A stretch of DNA of 64,000 nt from Halovenus aranensis (GTDB taxonomy: Archaea; Halobacteriota; Halobacteria; Halobacteriales; Haloarculaceae): positions 124,001-188,000 of the forward strand of contig NZ_FNFC01000001.1 in NCBI RefSeq assembly GCF_900100385.1. The letters run 5' to 3'. This document shows, piece by piece, positions 24,604 through 34,314 of the stretch (the first letter of the stretch is position 1; every line of letters starts with the position of its first letter). A program made the translations under genes and the position numbers. The notes below the pieces were generated by a model. The model made no database searches, was not told the DNA's origin, and saw only the letters and a list, made by a program, of their open reading frames with translations.

Positions 24604-25638
24604 CTACTCGTAGCTCTCGGGGTAGGCCTCGGCCAGCAGCTCCGGCCGGTCTGTCAGGCGCTCGCGAACCGGGTCGATGACATCTGAGATGTACTCGCCG
24701 GTCGCGTTCTTGAGGTCTGCCGGGTGGAGCTCTTCGCTCTCGAAGTCGGCCTCGAGTTGCTGGTAGTCTTCGTAGACAAGGTCACCGCCGTACTCGTCGG
24801 GGCGCTCGATGACGAAGGACTCGTCGCGTTCGTCGAGTACCGGGAAGACGAGATACTGGACGTACTCCAACACGCCGTTGTCTTCGACATCGCCCATCGG
24901 GCAGTAGGCGTCGTCAATTTTGTCTCGGACCACAGCAGGCGAGTCGGTGAGGTTGACCTTCGACCCGTCCTCAGAGGAACTCATCTTGTCGCCGGTCAGG
25001 CCGGCAAGCAGCGGCGCGAACAGACAGACCGGCTTGTCGTGGTCGTGCTCGGGGAGCAACTCGCGGCTGAGCATGTAAATGCCGCGCTGGTCGATGCCGC
25101 CGTAGGCGATGTCGGCGTCGAGCGCCTTCACGTCCAGCGACTGCATCAACGGATAGATGAGCCCGCCAAGATTGGGGCTGTCGCTCTCGCGGACGACCTC
25201 GCTTGCGGCCCGCTGTGTGCGGGCAATCGTCGTCTCGGCGGCCATTCGATACATCTCCAGGGAATATTCCTCGTCGAGCTGGTAGTCCATCCCCCGGACG
25301 AACGTGATGTCGCTGGGGTCGGCACCCGCGGCCTCGACCATTCCCTCGATGGCCTCTTGGTAGTACTTGACGCGCGCGTCGAGCAACTCGAACGGGCTTT
25401 TCTCGTCGTCGAGGTGGGCGTGCAGGTCCGCGACCAACACCGTCACGTCGAGGTCAGCCCGCAGGAAATCCGCGAGCTTCCTGATGGTGGTGAAGTGACC
25501 GATATGCATCTCTCCGGTCGGAGCGTACCCGATGTACACGGACGGGTTGCCTTCGGCGAGCAGTGTCTCTAGCTCCTCGGTTTCGACGACCTCGTCGGTG
25601 TATCGCGTGACGAGGTCCAGACGCTCGGCTGTGTCCAT
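24604..25638 (-). CDS. tyrS: Tyrosyl-tRNA synthetase
   Basis: A class Ic aminoacyl-tRNA synthetase of 344 residues, the archaeal/eukaryotic short form without the bacterial S4 domain. The signatures are 'PTGEMHIGHF' (HIGH, about residue 42-51) and 'GDKMSSS' (KMSKS). 'LMQSLDVKALDADIAYGGIDQRGI' contains the tyrosine-binding 'DxxxGGxDQR' set. It charges tRNA-Tyr. It is upstream of the Trm9-like gene in a probable two-gene operon. Confidence 0.97.
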   Translation of the reverse strand: MDTAERLDLVTRYTDEVVETEELETLLAEGNPSVYIGYAPTGEMHIGHFTTIRKLADFLRADLDVTVLVADLHAHLDDEKSPFELLDARVKYYQEAIEGMVEAAGADPSDITFVRGMDYQLDEEYSLEMYRMAAETTIARTQRAASEVVRESDSPNLGGLIYPLMQSLDVKALDADIAYGGIDQRGIYMLSRELLPEHDHDKPVCLFAPLLAGLTGDKMSSSEDGSKVNLTDSPAVVRDKIDDAYCPMGDVEDNGVLEYVQYLVFPVLDERDESFVIERPDEYGGDLVYEDYQQLEADFESEELHPADLKNATGEYISDVIDPVRERLTDRPELLAEAYPESYE

Positions 25639-25689
25639 ACAGTCGCTTTCACGCTGGCTCGAATAAATGGTTTGATACGCCGGGCCGGC

Positions 25690-28600
25690 TCACTCGGCCA
25701 CCTCGATGTCGTCGATAGTGAAGTCGATGCCCGAACCGATGCCGCCGAAGTCGGGGCCGCCAGGCAGTGCTCCGTCTAGCTCGTCGACATACACCTGTAC
25801 GATATCTGACTCGCCCTCAGACTCGACGGTCAGTTGCCAGTGGTCGTCGTCCCAGCCGGCACCTGTCGTATCCCAGACGAGTGTGGCCGTTGTCGTGTTT
25901 TCGGGTGCGAGCGTGCCGATGTTGAGCACGGTGAAGTTTGCCGGTGACTGCTCGATACTCTTGGGACTCAGTACTGCATCGAGGGAGACGAACAGGTCTT
26001 CTGTGATGTCGGTACTACCGCCGTTTGTTATTTCGACGGGCACCGAAATCGGCTCTCCTGCCTCCACTGCCTGTGCCTGGTCGGTTGCCGCGATTGCGTC
26101 CTCGTCGATGTCTATGTTGACCTGCGTGTCGTCTGTCGGCTCGATATCGACGGTTTGCATACCGCTGAAATCGTCCTCGCTCTCGACGATTATTTTGTCG
26201 GTCTCTGCGGAGAAATCACTGGGCGAGAGACTCACCGTCACCGTCTCCGTACTGTCCTCGGGAATCGTACCGGTGTCGACGGTCGTTACGTCAGTCCGCT
26301 CTCCCTGCCCGCTGTCGTTGCGCCTGACTATCAGCGTCTGACTGCCGGCTCCGTCGCCGTCGTTTTTCACGTCGATATCGACCGTCAGCGTCTCGTCCTC
26401 GGTAATCGAGTCGACGCCGTCATCGGCGTTTGTGGCGACGTCGGAAATCTTGAAAGTCTCTTCTTTGTTGTCGACGTCGTCGACTGTCACCTCCTCGCTG
26501 GAGCTGTTCTCGCCGCCGTCTGTCGCTGCGCGGACCTCGACATCGATACTGTCGCCGGTATCGTCTGTCCACCATGTGAACGTCTCGGTCGTCGACTCGC
26601 CATCACTGAGTGCGACGATTTTGCTGTCTTTTTCGACACTGCCGACGGTCAAGACCACCTGTCCGGGGTACGTCTCGTCGGTTCCGTTGACGTTCTCGAT
26701 TTCGGCCGTGACATCGAGCTGGTCGCCGATTGTGACCGGGCTCGCTGTCGTGGTGATATCGACCGCGAACTCTGCCTCTGTGACCTCTTTGCGCTTGACA
26801 TCGACTGGTATTGCCTCCATGTCGTTTTCGGAGTGAACCGTGATGCTCTCGATGTCGCCGTCGCCGATACCGGTCTGCCAGTCGATAGACGTGCTGGTGT
26901 TCTCGCCGCCGTCGAGTTCGACCGGGGCGCTAGTCGCAAGCGTCTGATTGTTCCCGCTTTCGTCCTGATACTCCAGCCAGAGCGTCTGTGTATCGGGCGC
27001 GTTGTCGGTGTTTTCGACGCTGACGTTGACGGTCACGGTTTCGCCCTCCTCGACGCCGTCGTCGACGCTCTGGATGCCAACATCGAAGAACGCAGACTTG
27101 TCCTCGACGGTCACTGCCGTCGGGTTCTCGTTACCTGACGCCACCACAGTCACGTTGTCGGTGTTGATATCGCCGTCTAGCACGCCGGTCGTATCCCACG
27201 ATAGCTGTACTGTCTTGCTCTCTCCGCTGGCGAGACCGGCACTGGAGACGTTCACCAGCGTGCTGTCGACTGGGTTCCCCTCCCAGTCGAGCAGCGTGAC
27301 CGGTACGTCGCCGACACCCTCCCCCGCGTTCTCGATTTCGGCCTCTATTGTCACTGTTTCGCCTTCTGCAATATCTTCGGAACCGTTAATCTCGGCGGAG
27401 TTGATGGCTACCTCAGGCTCTTTCTCCTCGGTAATCTCTTTGATGAGTCCCTCGAAGATGCCGGCGAGTTCCTCGGGGTTGTCGGCCTTGGTGTAGTTCC
27501 CGTCACCGTTTCCGGCGTATCTCGCAACGTCTTTGAGAACCTCTTCGTCTGCATTCCCGAACCCGACGGTGTAGACGGAGAAATCGAGCGGCTGTGAGCC
27601 GTGGCTCATGTTCGTCTCGTTTGCGACGCTGACCGGATCTGCACCGGAATTATCAATCCCATCTGTGAGCAGAATCACGGTCTGGTACCGGTCAGAGTCC
27701 GGGTTCCCGTAGTCGAGGTCCGTTTCGCTGACGAGTTTGTTCTCAGCAGCCGAGATGGCGCCGGCAATATCCGTGTTGCCGCCGGGAGCGACTCTGAGCG
27801 ACTCGTTCACCTCGGCGATATCACCCAGCCCAGTCAGGAAGTTCTGTGAGGTATCGTACTGCATGGCGGCGGCCCTGTCGAGCGTCTTGTTCATCGCGCT
27901 CAGTGCGGTCCATACCGCCGGCACACGCTCGATATTCTTGTCAGAGCCAGTGCTGGGATAGTCGTATTTCTCTATCTCCCAGTTGGTCCAGTCGTCGTAG
28001 TTGTACGCAGAGAAGTTGATTGTCTGGCCGGTGACGAAATAGCCGTCGTTGAACACGTCACAAAAGAATCCGGGACAACTCGACTCATCTGCGGTGACGA
28101 GCCACATCTCGTCTTCTGGAACTGTTAGCGTTCCCGACTTTGGCGGGTCGGTATCTACCTTTTCGGGGAAGTAGTCAGGGTCTCCCATCGACCCCGTCTC
28201 GTCGATGGCGAACACCACATCTGCCGGTAGCCGTGTCGCGTTTCGTGGCTTGACGGTGACGCTGGCCGTATCCGTAGCGTTCTGGCCGTCTGCATCGACG
28301 GTAATCTCGTCGGTCACGGACGCGTCGCCCTCGACCAACCCGACGAGAGTGTACCACGTCAGCGTTACCTGTTTCGACTCACCCTCGGCAAAAGAGAGTT
28401 CCTCAGAGGTAACGTTCACGAACTTGTCGTCGAAGTCCTTGAGCGCAACGACGGTCGCACCCGGCGCAGTCCCGGTGTTCGTCACGTTGATATCGACCGC
28501 CAGCGGCTCCCCTTCGGTGACGGGTGTCGTCGTCGACTCGATGCTGACGTCAAATTCTGCCTCGCCGAGGTCTCGCGGCTCGACACTGACGTTCTCGGCC

Positions 28601-31350
28601 GTGTCCCTGTCGTCGTCTGCGAGCACAGTCACATTGTGTGTCCCGACATCTCCGCTGCCAGTCTCCCAACTCATGTTGAACGGCTTCGTCTCCCCGGTAT
28701 CGACCGCGACACTTTGCTGGTCTGGAATACCGACCGTTTTCAGGTAGAGCGTCTGCGTGTCGTCCTCGCCTGTGTTCGTGACGGTCCCGTTGACGAACAT
28801 CGTGTCGCCGGCGAGAACAGGGTCAGATACCGAGGCGATGTTGACATCGAACTCGGAGCCGTCTGTCCGCTGGAGGACCGTCAACTCGAAGGTAAATTCG
28901 TCATCGTCGGTCTGCAACTTCAGTGTGTAGGGGTCGCCCGAGGCATCGCCCGGAATCGTCTTCCATTCGAGGGCGACCTGTTTCGGGCTGTCACCGGGCG
29001 CGAGTTCGAGTGTGGTGCTGTTCGTCCGGGCGCTGTCGTCGTCGTCGATGCCGTCCCGGTCGAGTGTCACCTGCTGGATGCCTTCTTTGCCGCCGGTGTT
29101 GTTCACGTTCAGAATGACCACTGCATCTTCTCCCTCTTCGACTGTACCGGCGAAGTCTCCGTCGCTGAGTGCCGTGCCGTTGAACGAGACGGACTCGATG
29201 GTGAACTCCGCCGGGTCGCTGCTAGCGGGGTCGACGCTGATGTTGGCCGCTGCCTTCGTCCCGGAAACCGGGGCTTTCACGGTCACGTTTTCCCAATCTG
29301 ACTCCCGGCCTTCCTGTGTCGTCCACGTGAACGTCTCTGTGGTGGTGTTGTTCGGTGGGTCGGGGGGTAGCGTCAGTTCCGTCGAGTTTATCAGGTGTTT
29401 CTCCTCGTCTGTCGGTGTACTTCCCCAGAGGAATACCGTCTGGCTGTCCCCGGTACTGCCGGTATTGTTGATATCGACGCTCACCTCAACCTCGTCGCCT
29501 TCGACGGCACCCGCGTCGTCGACGCTGATATCGGATGGCTCGAACGTACTAGGCGTATCGACCTGTACCTCCCAGGTGGCCGACGGTTCGACGCCGTCGT
29601 GTTTCGTCCCGGCTCCGACCCAGAACTCGTAGACAGAGTCTGCGTTCTCGACCGGGAAGCTGAACGTCCTGCTGTCGTTTTCGCCTTTGTCGGTGCCGAC
29701 CCGCTCACCCCAGACAATCCACGGGTCCGACGGGAGAGTGATGCTAGTCTCGCTTTTGTTCTTTTCGTCGTAGACGAACGCGACTGGTGACTCGCCGGCA
29801 GTTGCGTTGCGATACCCTTCGTTCGTCCAGTTGAGCGTCATCTCTACCTCGTAGCCGGGTTCCAGCGCGTCCGTGTTCGGGTCGAGAGTCGGCCCGCCCG
29901 AACTGTCGTGGACGAGGACGCCGCTTCCGTTGTAGATTTTCGTTCGAAAGTCGTCGATGACGAAATCGGTCTCGAAGTCGCCAACGTAGTCCTTCCAGTT
30001 TTCGCTCGTGTTGACTCCGACCGGTGACTCCAGACAGCCGTTCGAACTACTCGCTGTGTACTCTGTCGCATTCGGTACGAACGCACGGAAATCGTCGGGG
30101 TCGTGTGCGTCGCCAGTCGCGACAACACAGCCCCACGTGTCGGCTGCGACCCCGAACTTGTCCTCACCGGGGTCCGTCTGTGACGCGTCGACGACGCTCT
30201 CGGGAATCATGCTCGTATTCAGCGGCGCTGCGTGGGGGTCTTCGACGTTCCACCACCGGCCGTCTGTCCCGTTGTACGCCCACCACTCCGGTCCGTTGCC
30301 CCGAGTGTCGTTGTTGTAGAGGATACCGACGGTGTACTTTTTCGTATCCCACCCGGGAGCTGTGACGTTGAACGCGGCGTTGCTCTGGTTCGCGATGTCT
30401 GCGGTCCAGGCGTCGTCGGTCCCGTTGTCGTAGAGGTCCTGCGCGAACTCTCCCAGTCCGGTGTACGTGACGTTCTCGGCGTACTCCCGGGACTGATTGA
30501 TTGTGTTCTGTTCGCCGTAGGTCCCGAGGTCAATCTCGGCTACGGGCCTGTCTCCGTCTACCTCACTCGCCTCGTGTACGTCTGTGTCAGCTCCCAGATT
30601 CGACTCGGCGTACTCCGCCCAGCCCTCCGCAAACGCGCTCGTAATATTGAGGGACACCGTCGCGTTTGCGACGTACCGGCCGTCGGGATACTGGCTCCGC
30701 ATCTGCTGTTCGACGAGTTCGGTTATGTTCTCGGCTGCGCTCCCCGCTCCTGGCTGCTTGCGAAGGGAAATTTCGTTACCGTCTTGAACGAGGTCGATTG
30801 AGGAAATATCGACAAAGGAGAGTTCGAGCGTCTGGTTGTCGGCGTACAGGTCTGGCGGGGAAACAAGCGACACGTCACCGCTTTGTTTCTCCCAGACCGC
30901 ACCGCCTTGATAGGCGGTAATCTTGCCGTCGTTGTTCTCATAGACTAAGCTTCCCAGCGTAACGCTATAACTCGCTGTTTGATTGTCGGCGTCTTCGAGT
31001 AACGCTCCGGGTGAATCTGTCGCATCCCAGTACGCCTCGTGTGTTTTGATCGTAATATTCACGTTCCCGTGACCGGACTGGGCGTTGATGTCGCTCGCGG
31101 TCCCGTCAGGAAACTCTATGCTGGTCGAACCCTCAACGTCTTGAGCTGTGAGTTCGCTTACCCGCTCGTCGAACTCTAGAATCGACTGCTGGACTACCTC
31201 GTTGTCCGCGTCCTCAGTGATGTCCTCGAACGCGAACATCCCGACCCCCACGAGGACGAGAGCCATGAGGAAAACGACCGCAATAATTAGAAACGTCCCG
31301 TATATCTCTGAGACGGCACGCTCGCCGCCTGGAGCCCCCTCTCTCATCAT
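25690..31350 (-). CDS. Giant pilin-like surface protein with VWA domain and CARDB-like repeats
   Basis: A 1886-residue extracellular protein. The N terminus carries a class III (PibD) signal: 'GGER' then 'AVSEIYGTFLIIAVVFLMAL', cut after R11, as in haloarchaeal pilins. Residues about 60-600 are a unique head with C408 and C439. Four CARDB-like Ig domains span about 603-1036. A von Willebrand A domain follows (1043-1305): MIDAS D1050, T1052, S1054, later 'GGNTDIAGAI' and 'VILLTDG'. Residues 1056-1150 form an insertion within the VWA carrying C1092/C1097. Five more CARDB-like units end at about 1858. NxS/T sequons are abundant. It lies downstream of pilB, pilC and five pilin-like genes and has its own promoter. 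Inferred to be a filament tip or surface adhesin. Confidence 0.85.
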   Translation of the reverse strand: MMREGAPGGERAVSEIYGTFLIIAVVFLMALVLVGVGMFAFEDITEDADNEVVQQSILEFDERVSELTAQDVEGSTSIEFPDGTASDINAQSGHGNVNITIKTHEAYWDATDSPGALLEDADNQTASYSVTLGSLVYENNDGKITAYQGGAVWEKQSGDVSLVSPPDLYADNQTLELSFVDISSIDLVQDGNEISLRKQPGAGSAAENITELVEQQMRSQYPDGRYVANATVSLNITSAFAEGWAEYAESNLGADTDVHEASEVDGDRPVAEIDLGTYGEQNTINQSREYAENVTYTGLGEFAQDLYDNGTDDAWTADIANQSNAAFNVTAPGWDTKKYTVGILYNNDTRGNGPEWWAYNGTDGRWWNVEDPHAAPLNTSMIPESVVDASQTDPGEDKFGVAADTWGCVVATGDAHDPDDFRAFVPNATEYTASSSNGCLESPVGVNTSENWKDYVGDFETDFVIDDFRTKIYNGSGVLVHDSSGGPTLDPNTDALEPGYEVEMTLNWTNEGYRNATAGESPVAFVYDEKNKSETSITLPSDPWIVWGERVGTDKGENDSRTFSFPVENADSVYEFWVGAGTKHDGVEPSATWEVQVDTPSTFEPSDISVDDAGAVEGDEVEVSVDINNTGSTGDSQTVFLWGSTPTDEEKHLINSTELTLPPDPPNNTTTETFTWTTQEGRESDWENVTVKAPVSGTKAAANISVDPASSDPAEFTIESVSFNGTALSDGDFAGTVEEGEDAVVILNVNNTGGKEGIQQVTLDRDGIDDDDSARTNSTTLELAPGDSPKQVALEWKTIPGDASGDPYTLKLQTDDDEFTFELTVLQRTDGSEFDVNIASVSDPVLAGDTMFVNGTVTNTGEDDTQTLYLKTVGIPDQQSVAVDTGETKPFNMSWETGSGDVGTHNVTVLADDDRDTAENVSVEPRDLGEAEFDVSIESTTTPVTEGEPLAVDINVTNTGTAPGATVVALKDFDDKFVNVTSEELSFAEGESKQVTLTWYTLVGLVEGDASVTDEITVDADGQNATDTASVTVKPRNATRLPADVVFAIDETGSMGDPDYFPEKVDTDPPKSGTLTVPEDEMWLVTADESSCPGFFCDVFNDGYFVTGQTINFSAYNYDDWTNWEIEKYDYPSTGSDKNIERVPAVWTALSAMNKTLDRAAAMQYDTSQNFLTGLGDIAEVNESLRVAPGGNTDIAGAISAAENKLVSETDLDYGNPDSDRYQTVILLTDGIDNSGADPVSVANETNMSHGSQPLDFSVYTVGFGNADEEVLKDVARYAGNGDGNYTKADNPEELAGIFEGLIKEITEEKEPEVAINSAEINGSEDIAEGETVTIEAEIENAGEGVGDVPVTLLDWEGNPVDSTLVNVSSAGLASGESKTVQLSWDTTGVLDGDINTDNVTVVASGNENPTAVTVEDKSAFFDVGIQSVDDGVEEGETVTVNVSVENTDNAPDTQTLWLEYQDESGNNQTLATSAPVELDGGENTSTSIDWQTGIGDGDIESITVHSENDMEAIPVDVKRKEVTEAEFAVDITTTASPVTIGDQLDVTAEIENVNGTDETYPGQVVLTVGSVEKDSKIVALSDGESTTETFTWWTDDTGDSIDVEVRAATDGGENSSSEEVTVDDVDNKEETFKISDVATNADDGVDSITEDETLTVDIDVKNDGDGAGSQTLIVRRNDSGQGERTDVTTVDTGTIPEDSTETVTVSLSPSDFSAETDKIIVESEDDFSGMQTVDIEPTDDTQVNIDIDEDAIAATDQAQAVEAGEPISVPVEITNGGSTDITEDLFVSLDAVLSPKSIEQSPANFTVLNIGTLAPENTTTATLVWDTTGAGWDDDHWQLTVESEGESDIVQVYVDELDGALPGGPDFGGIGSGIDFTIDDIEVAE

Positions 31351-31375
31351 GGTATTATGTACGTGTGTCTCTCAC

Positions 31376-31386
31376 GTATTTAATAC
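31376..31386 (-). promoter_or_regulatory. Promoter of the giant VWA pilin-like gene
   Basis: The minus strand reads GTATTAAATAC, centred 31 nt upstream of the ATG at 31350. With the 190 nt gap after the preceding pilin-like gene, this indicates independent transcription with a leader of about 5 nt. Confidence 0.6.
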
Positions 31387-31540
31387 TATTGAGGGAGCCA
31401 TCTCTGCTCTAGGGTGGTTGCCGTCGCTATCTCGCTCTTAGCTGCCCGTTTTATCGCGTCCTCGCGTTAACAGATATTGTAAATTTTTCATCAATACGGA
31501 GTGTCTCCGGGCGTGAGATGGGGGCTGTTATCCTGCCGCG

Positions 31541-32383
31541 TTAGCTCGAAAACCGTGGCTCGACGATGTCGAGTTCGATTGTCACGACACGGACGAGCGC
31601 CCGGTCTGCCGCGCAGGTGTAGACGTGGTCGCTCGGATTCGACCACGTTTCTTTGCTGTCGAAGAACATATCCCACTGTGCTGGCCCGGCCGTCTGTGAT
31701 GTGTTGACGAACACTGTGGTAGAACTGTCGACGAGTGAGCGCTCGGTGGACACTGTTCTCGCCTCGAAGGTCAGTGCCTCGTCGGTACTCGTGACCGGTG
31801 AGTCACCCCCGGCAGCGAACTGGTCGAGTCCTATGTCGGGGTTGTAGCCGTTCGAGACGTACAGCCCCTCCCGGTCGGCCAACGTAAGATTGACGACCGT
31901 GATGAGCGCTGTCGTGCCGTCGCGACACTCGAAGCTCGGGTCGAACGCTGGGATGGCGTTCGTCCTGAACACGCCGCCGGCCTCGTACCGAACTGTCACG
32001 TCGTCGCCCGAGCGGTCGAACCGCTGTTGGAGTGCGTTCACGGCGAGGTCTGGGTAGGCCACATCACCGTCCGTCGTGACGTTGAGTACCGTCTCGTTTA
32101 TCCAGACGTTGCTGTTCGAGAACGCAATACTGAAGCTGCGTCGACTGTCGCCCCGGGTCGCCATCGGTTGGAGTGTCGCCGCCGCCGATTCCATCCCGCG
32201 CTCGGCGCTTTGTACCTCTTCGACGTTACTGAACGTCTCGAGCTGGGTGCCACCGGTGAACGAAATTAGCCCGGCGCCGACGATTATTATCGCGAACATC
32301 AGCGTGAAGCCGATGGCATCGGAGACGGCGCGACTGCTGTCTGTCGTGGGGCTGTCGCAGCTGTGCTCGGGCGGTCGTCTCAC
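31541..32383 (-). CDS. Pilin-like protein, AVS-type signal (280 aa)
   Basis: A minor-pilin candidate. After a basic/acidic leader of 18 residues, the sequence 'SSR' / 'AVSDAIGFTLMFAIIIVGAG' fits a prepilin-peptidase site and the hydrophobic pilin stalk. The rest (about 45-280) is beta-rich, with two Cys (in 'FECRDG' and 'YTCAAD') that could form a disulfide, and several N-glycosylation sequons. The GTG start overlaps the upstream stop codon as GTGA. It is the last gene of the tight pil operon. The soluble domain matches nothing I know. Confidence 0.78.
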   Translation of the reverse strand: MRRPPEHSCDSPTTDSSRAVSDAIGFTLMFAIIIVGAGLISFTGGTQLETFSNVEEVQSAERGMESAAATLQPMATRGDSRRSFSIAFSNSNVWINETVLNVTTDGDVAYPDLAVNALQQRFDRSGDDVTVRYEAGGVFRTNAIPAFDPSFECRDGTTALITVVNLTLADREGLYVSNGYNPDIGLDQFAAGGDSPVTSTDEALTFEARTVSTERSLVDSSTTVFVNTSQTAGPAQWDMFFDSKETWSNPSDHVYTCAADRALVRVVTIELDIVEPRFSS

Positions 32384-32841
32384 TCACACTCACCTATGGT
32401 TATTGTTCCGGCACACAGGCTGAGAACCGGCGTATCGCTGTTGTCGGGTGACCCGTAATCGATACGCGTCTCGTTGCCGACGGGATACTCAGCAGTCCGT
32501 TCGTAGTGGGGGGATTCGATTTGAATCACGCTCGGCGTATCGTATGTGTCACTCTCGCTTCCGGGGACGACCTCGAAGCTCCAAGAGCGTCCGGCGACAC
32601 TGCCGGGGTACTCCGGCTCGACGCTGACGTTGACTGTACTTCCTGTCTCGTTGAGCCGGTCGAGTGTGTTGAGTTGTGCCGTGAGGTCGCTCCCGATTTC
32701 GTCGAACTGCGACTCGGCGGCCCGTTTTTCTTGTCCGTCGAGCACCGTCCCGGCACCTAAGAGCAGCCCAGAGACGAGTACCGTCGTAATCGCAAGCGTC
32801 AGTGCGTGTGTGACGGCAATCGAGACAGCTCGTCGGTTCAT
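32380..32841 (-). CDS. Pilin-like protein, AVS-type signal (153 aa)
   Basis: A small pilin candidate with an extremely short leader: 'MNRR' / 'AVSIAVTHALTLAITTVLVS'. The helix continues as an amphipathic stretch (residues 33-60), then a beta domain with two Cys near the C terminus (in 'LSLCAGTITIGECE'). The ATG shares its A with the stop codon of the upstream gene (TGATG), and a GTG one codon upstream is an alternative. Small size and position suit a core or minor subunit of the pilus. Confidence 0.75.
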   Translation of the reverse strand: MNRRAVSIAVTHALTLAITTVLVSGLLLGAGTVLDGQEKRAAESQFDEIGSDLTAQLNTLDRLNETGSTVNVSVEPEYPGSVAGRSWSFEVVPGSESDTYDTPSVIQIESPHYERTAEYPVGNETRIDYGSPDNSDTPVLSLCAGTITIGECE

Positions 32842-33722
32842 CACGACCCACCTCCGTAGGCTGTGACGTTGGTCTCGTAGCTCACCTGTGGGTCCTCGTA
32901 GGTTATCTCGAACGTCGGATTGAGTGTGACATCACTCGCGGTGTAGAGTTTCTCATTCTTCTTGTCTGTGGGGAAGTTGGAGTTACCTTCGGCTACGATT
33001 CTGAATGTCCCTTCGACGGTTCCGCCATCGTCAAAGACGACGTGCTTGTTCGAACTGTAGTACGTCGAGCCGAGTGCGAGGCTTGCACAGGTGGTGTCGC
33101 CGACACTGATTTGTCCTGTGCCGTGAGAGAGCGTTAGCTTGAGCGGCGTCTCCGCTGTCGCGGTGAACCCATCACATTTTGTCGCGCCGTCGACGTTCAC
33201 TTCACCGCTGTCTATCTCGATGGTGAGCGGACTACTCCTTCCCAGGTCGATTGTGAAACTCCCGCTGATATCTTCGAACGTGTAGGACATGTAAGTGAGA
33301 TTTGCCGGATCACCCTGGACAATCGGCCCGTCTGGGAACGTATCGGTCACGTTCTGCCAGATAACACCTCCGCCGTTCTGTTTGGCGTCGATGAGTGTCA
33401 CGTTCACGAACTGAGCGCTCCCCCGGGTCGAGAGGTTCAGATACTGCTCGGTGTACTCCTTGACCGCTGCCGCAAACGCGTCTTCTTCACCTGGTTCGAT
33501 GTACGGCAACCGCTGTTGGGAGCCGTTGACCATGAACAGCTCTTCGAGGCTGTCCTGTAGCTGCTCGATGTCTCGCTCGGTCTGTTCGAGGCTCTGTCGC
33601 TCCTGTTGGGCTTTGACATCTGCCGAGGCGTGGATATCGTTCAACAGCACGGCCGAGGCGACAATCGTCAGCGACACCAGGATTGCTGCCGTCAACAGCA
33701 ACTGGCCGCGTCTGTTCACCAT
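32841..33722 (-). CDS. Pilin-like protein, GQ-type signal (293 aa)
   Basis: This candidate has the leader 'MVNRR' followed by 'GQLLLTAAILVSLTIVASAV'. The N-terminal helix is not followed by AVS but by GQ, so it belongs to a second class of pilin-like sequences found in haloarchaeal surface clusters. Residues 33-66 form a Gln/Glu-rich coiled coil. The remainder is beta-rich with two Cys (in 'TKCDGF' and 'TTCASL'). The start overlaps the preceding stop codon by 7 nt. Confidence 0.75.
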   Translation of the reverse strand: MVNRRGQLLLTAAILVSLTIVASAVLLNDIHASADVKAQQERQSLEQTERDIEQLQDSLEELFMVNGSQQRLPYIEPGEEDAFAAAVKEYTEQYLNLSTRGSAQFVNVTLIDAKQNGGGVIWQNVTDTFPDGPIVQGDPANLTYMSYTFEDISGSFTIDLGRSSPLTIEIDSGEVNVDGATKCDGFTATAETPLKLTLSHGTGQISVGDTTCASLALGSTYYSSNKHVVFDDGGTVEGTFRIVAEGNSNFPTDKKNEKLYTASDVTLNPTFEITYEDPQVSYETNVTAYGGGS

Positions 33723-34312
33723 GCCACCACCCGAACCTGGATAACTGCGTAGATATCACTGCTCTCGTTTTGGTTGTAGAGATATATATCCTCGTCTGGC
33801 ACGTCGCCGAGATTCTCGTACTGTGTGTCTTCGACACATGCCTGTGCTGACCTGTTGAACTCGAATACCGGGTCGCTGTCGAACAGCACCACTTCACGAG
33901 TCACCGTCACGGCCGGACCGGTCGGCGTCAACTCGGGACCCAGCACAATCTCGTCGACTGCCCCTGTCTCGTTCGGGTAACCGACGTACACGTTGTAGTT
34001 GGCGGTCTGCCGAAGCGTCCGGTTCAGCACTGCGCCTACCGGCTCGACTGCCGGGTCGGTCGACACCACGCCGTCGTGGGGTGTCGTTTCGTTGTCCCCG
34101 CCCAGACAGAGTGCGCCCGTTTCGAGTGCGTTCTGGTCGGCCAGAATATCGACGGTGTCTTGCGCCTGCCCCTGTACCTCGATGCCCTGTTGGGGGCCGC
34201 CGTCGGTCCAGGGAACGATGCTGACAGCCTGTAGCCCGAAGACCAGGGCGCTCGCGATGACGATTGTCCCGATGACCCCTTCGAGTGAGTATGCCTGTCC
34301 TCTCTCAGTCAT
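33716..34312 (-). CDS. Pilin-like protein, GQ-type signal (198 aa)
   Basis: Leader 'MTER' followed by 'GQAYSLEGVIGTIVIASALV', then a soluble domain of about 165 residues. The Glu near position +7 after the predicted cleavage recalls the Glu5 of bacterial pilins. Two Cys (in 'GALCLGG' and 'AQACVED') may pair. The frame extends 10 codons upstream, but ATG 34312 gives the standard leader and stands 2 nt from the preceding stop codon. N-glycosylation sequons are present. Confidence 0.75.
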   Translation of the reverse strand: MTERGQAYSLEGVIGTIVIASALVFGLQAVSIVPWTDGGPQQGIEVQGQAQDTVDILADQNALETGALCLGGDNETTPHDGVVSTDPAVEPVGAVLNRTLRQTANYNVYVGYPNETGAVDEIVLGPELTPTGPAVTVTREVVLFDSDPVFEFNRSAQACVEDTQYENLGDVPDEDIYLYNQNESSDIYAVIQVRVVAW

Positions 34313-34314
34313 TG

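Noticed and set aside
24724-25572. 282-residue plus-strand frame inside tyrS.
   Set aside because: Antisense to TyrRS; composition mirrors the acidic sense protein and there is no motif.
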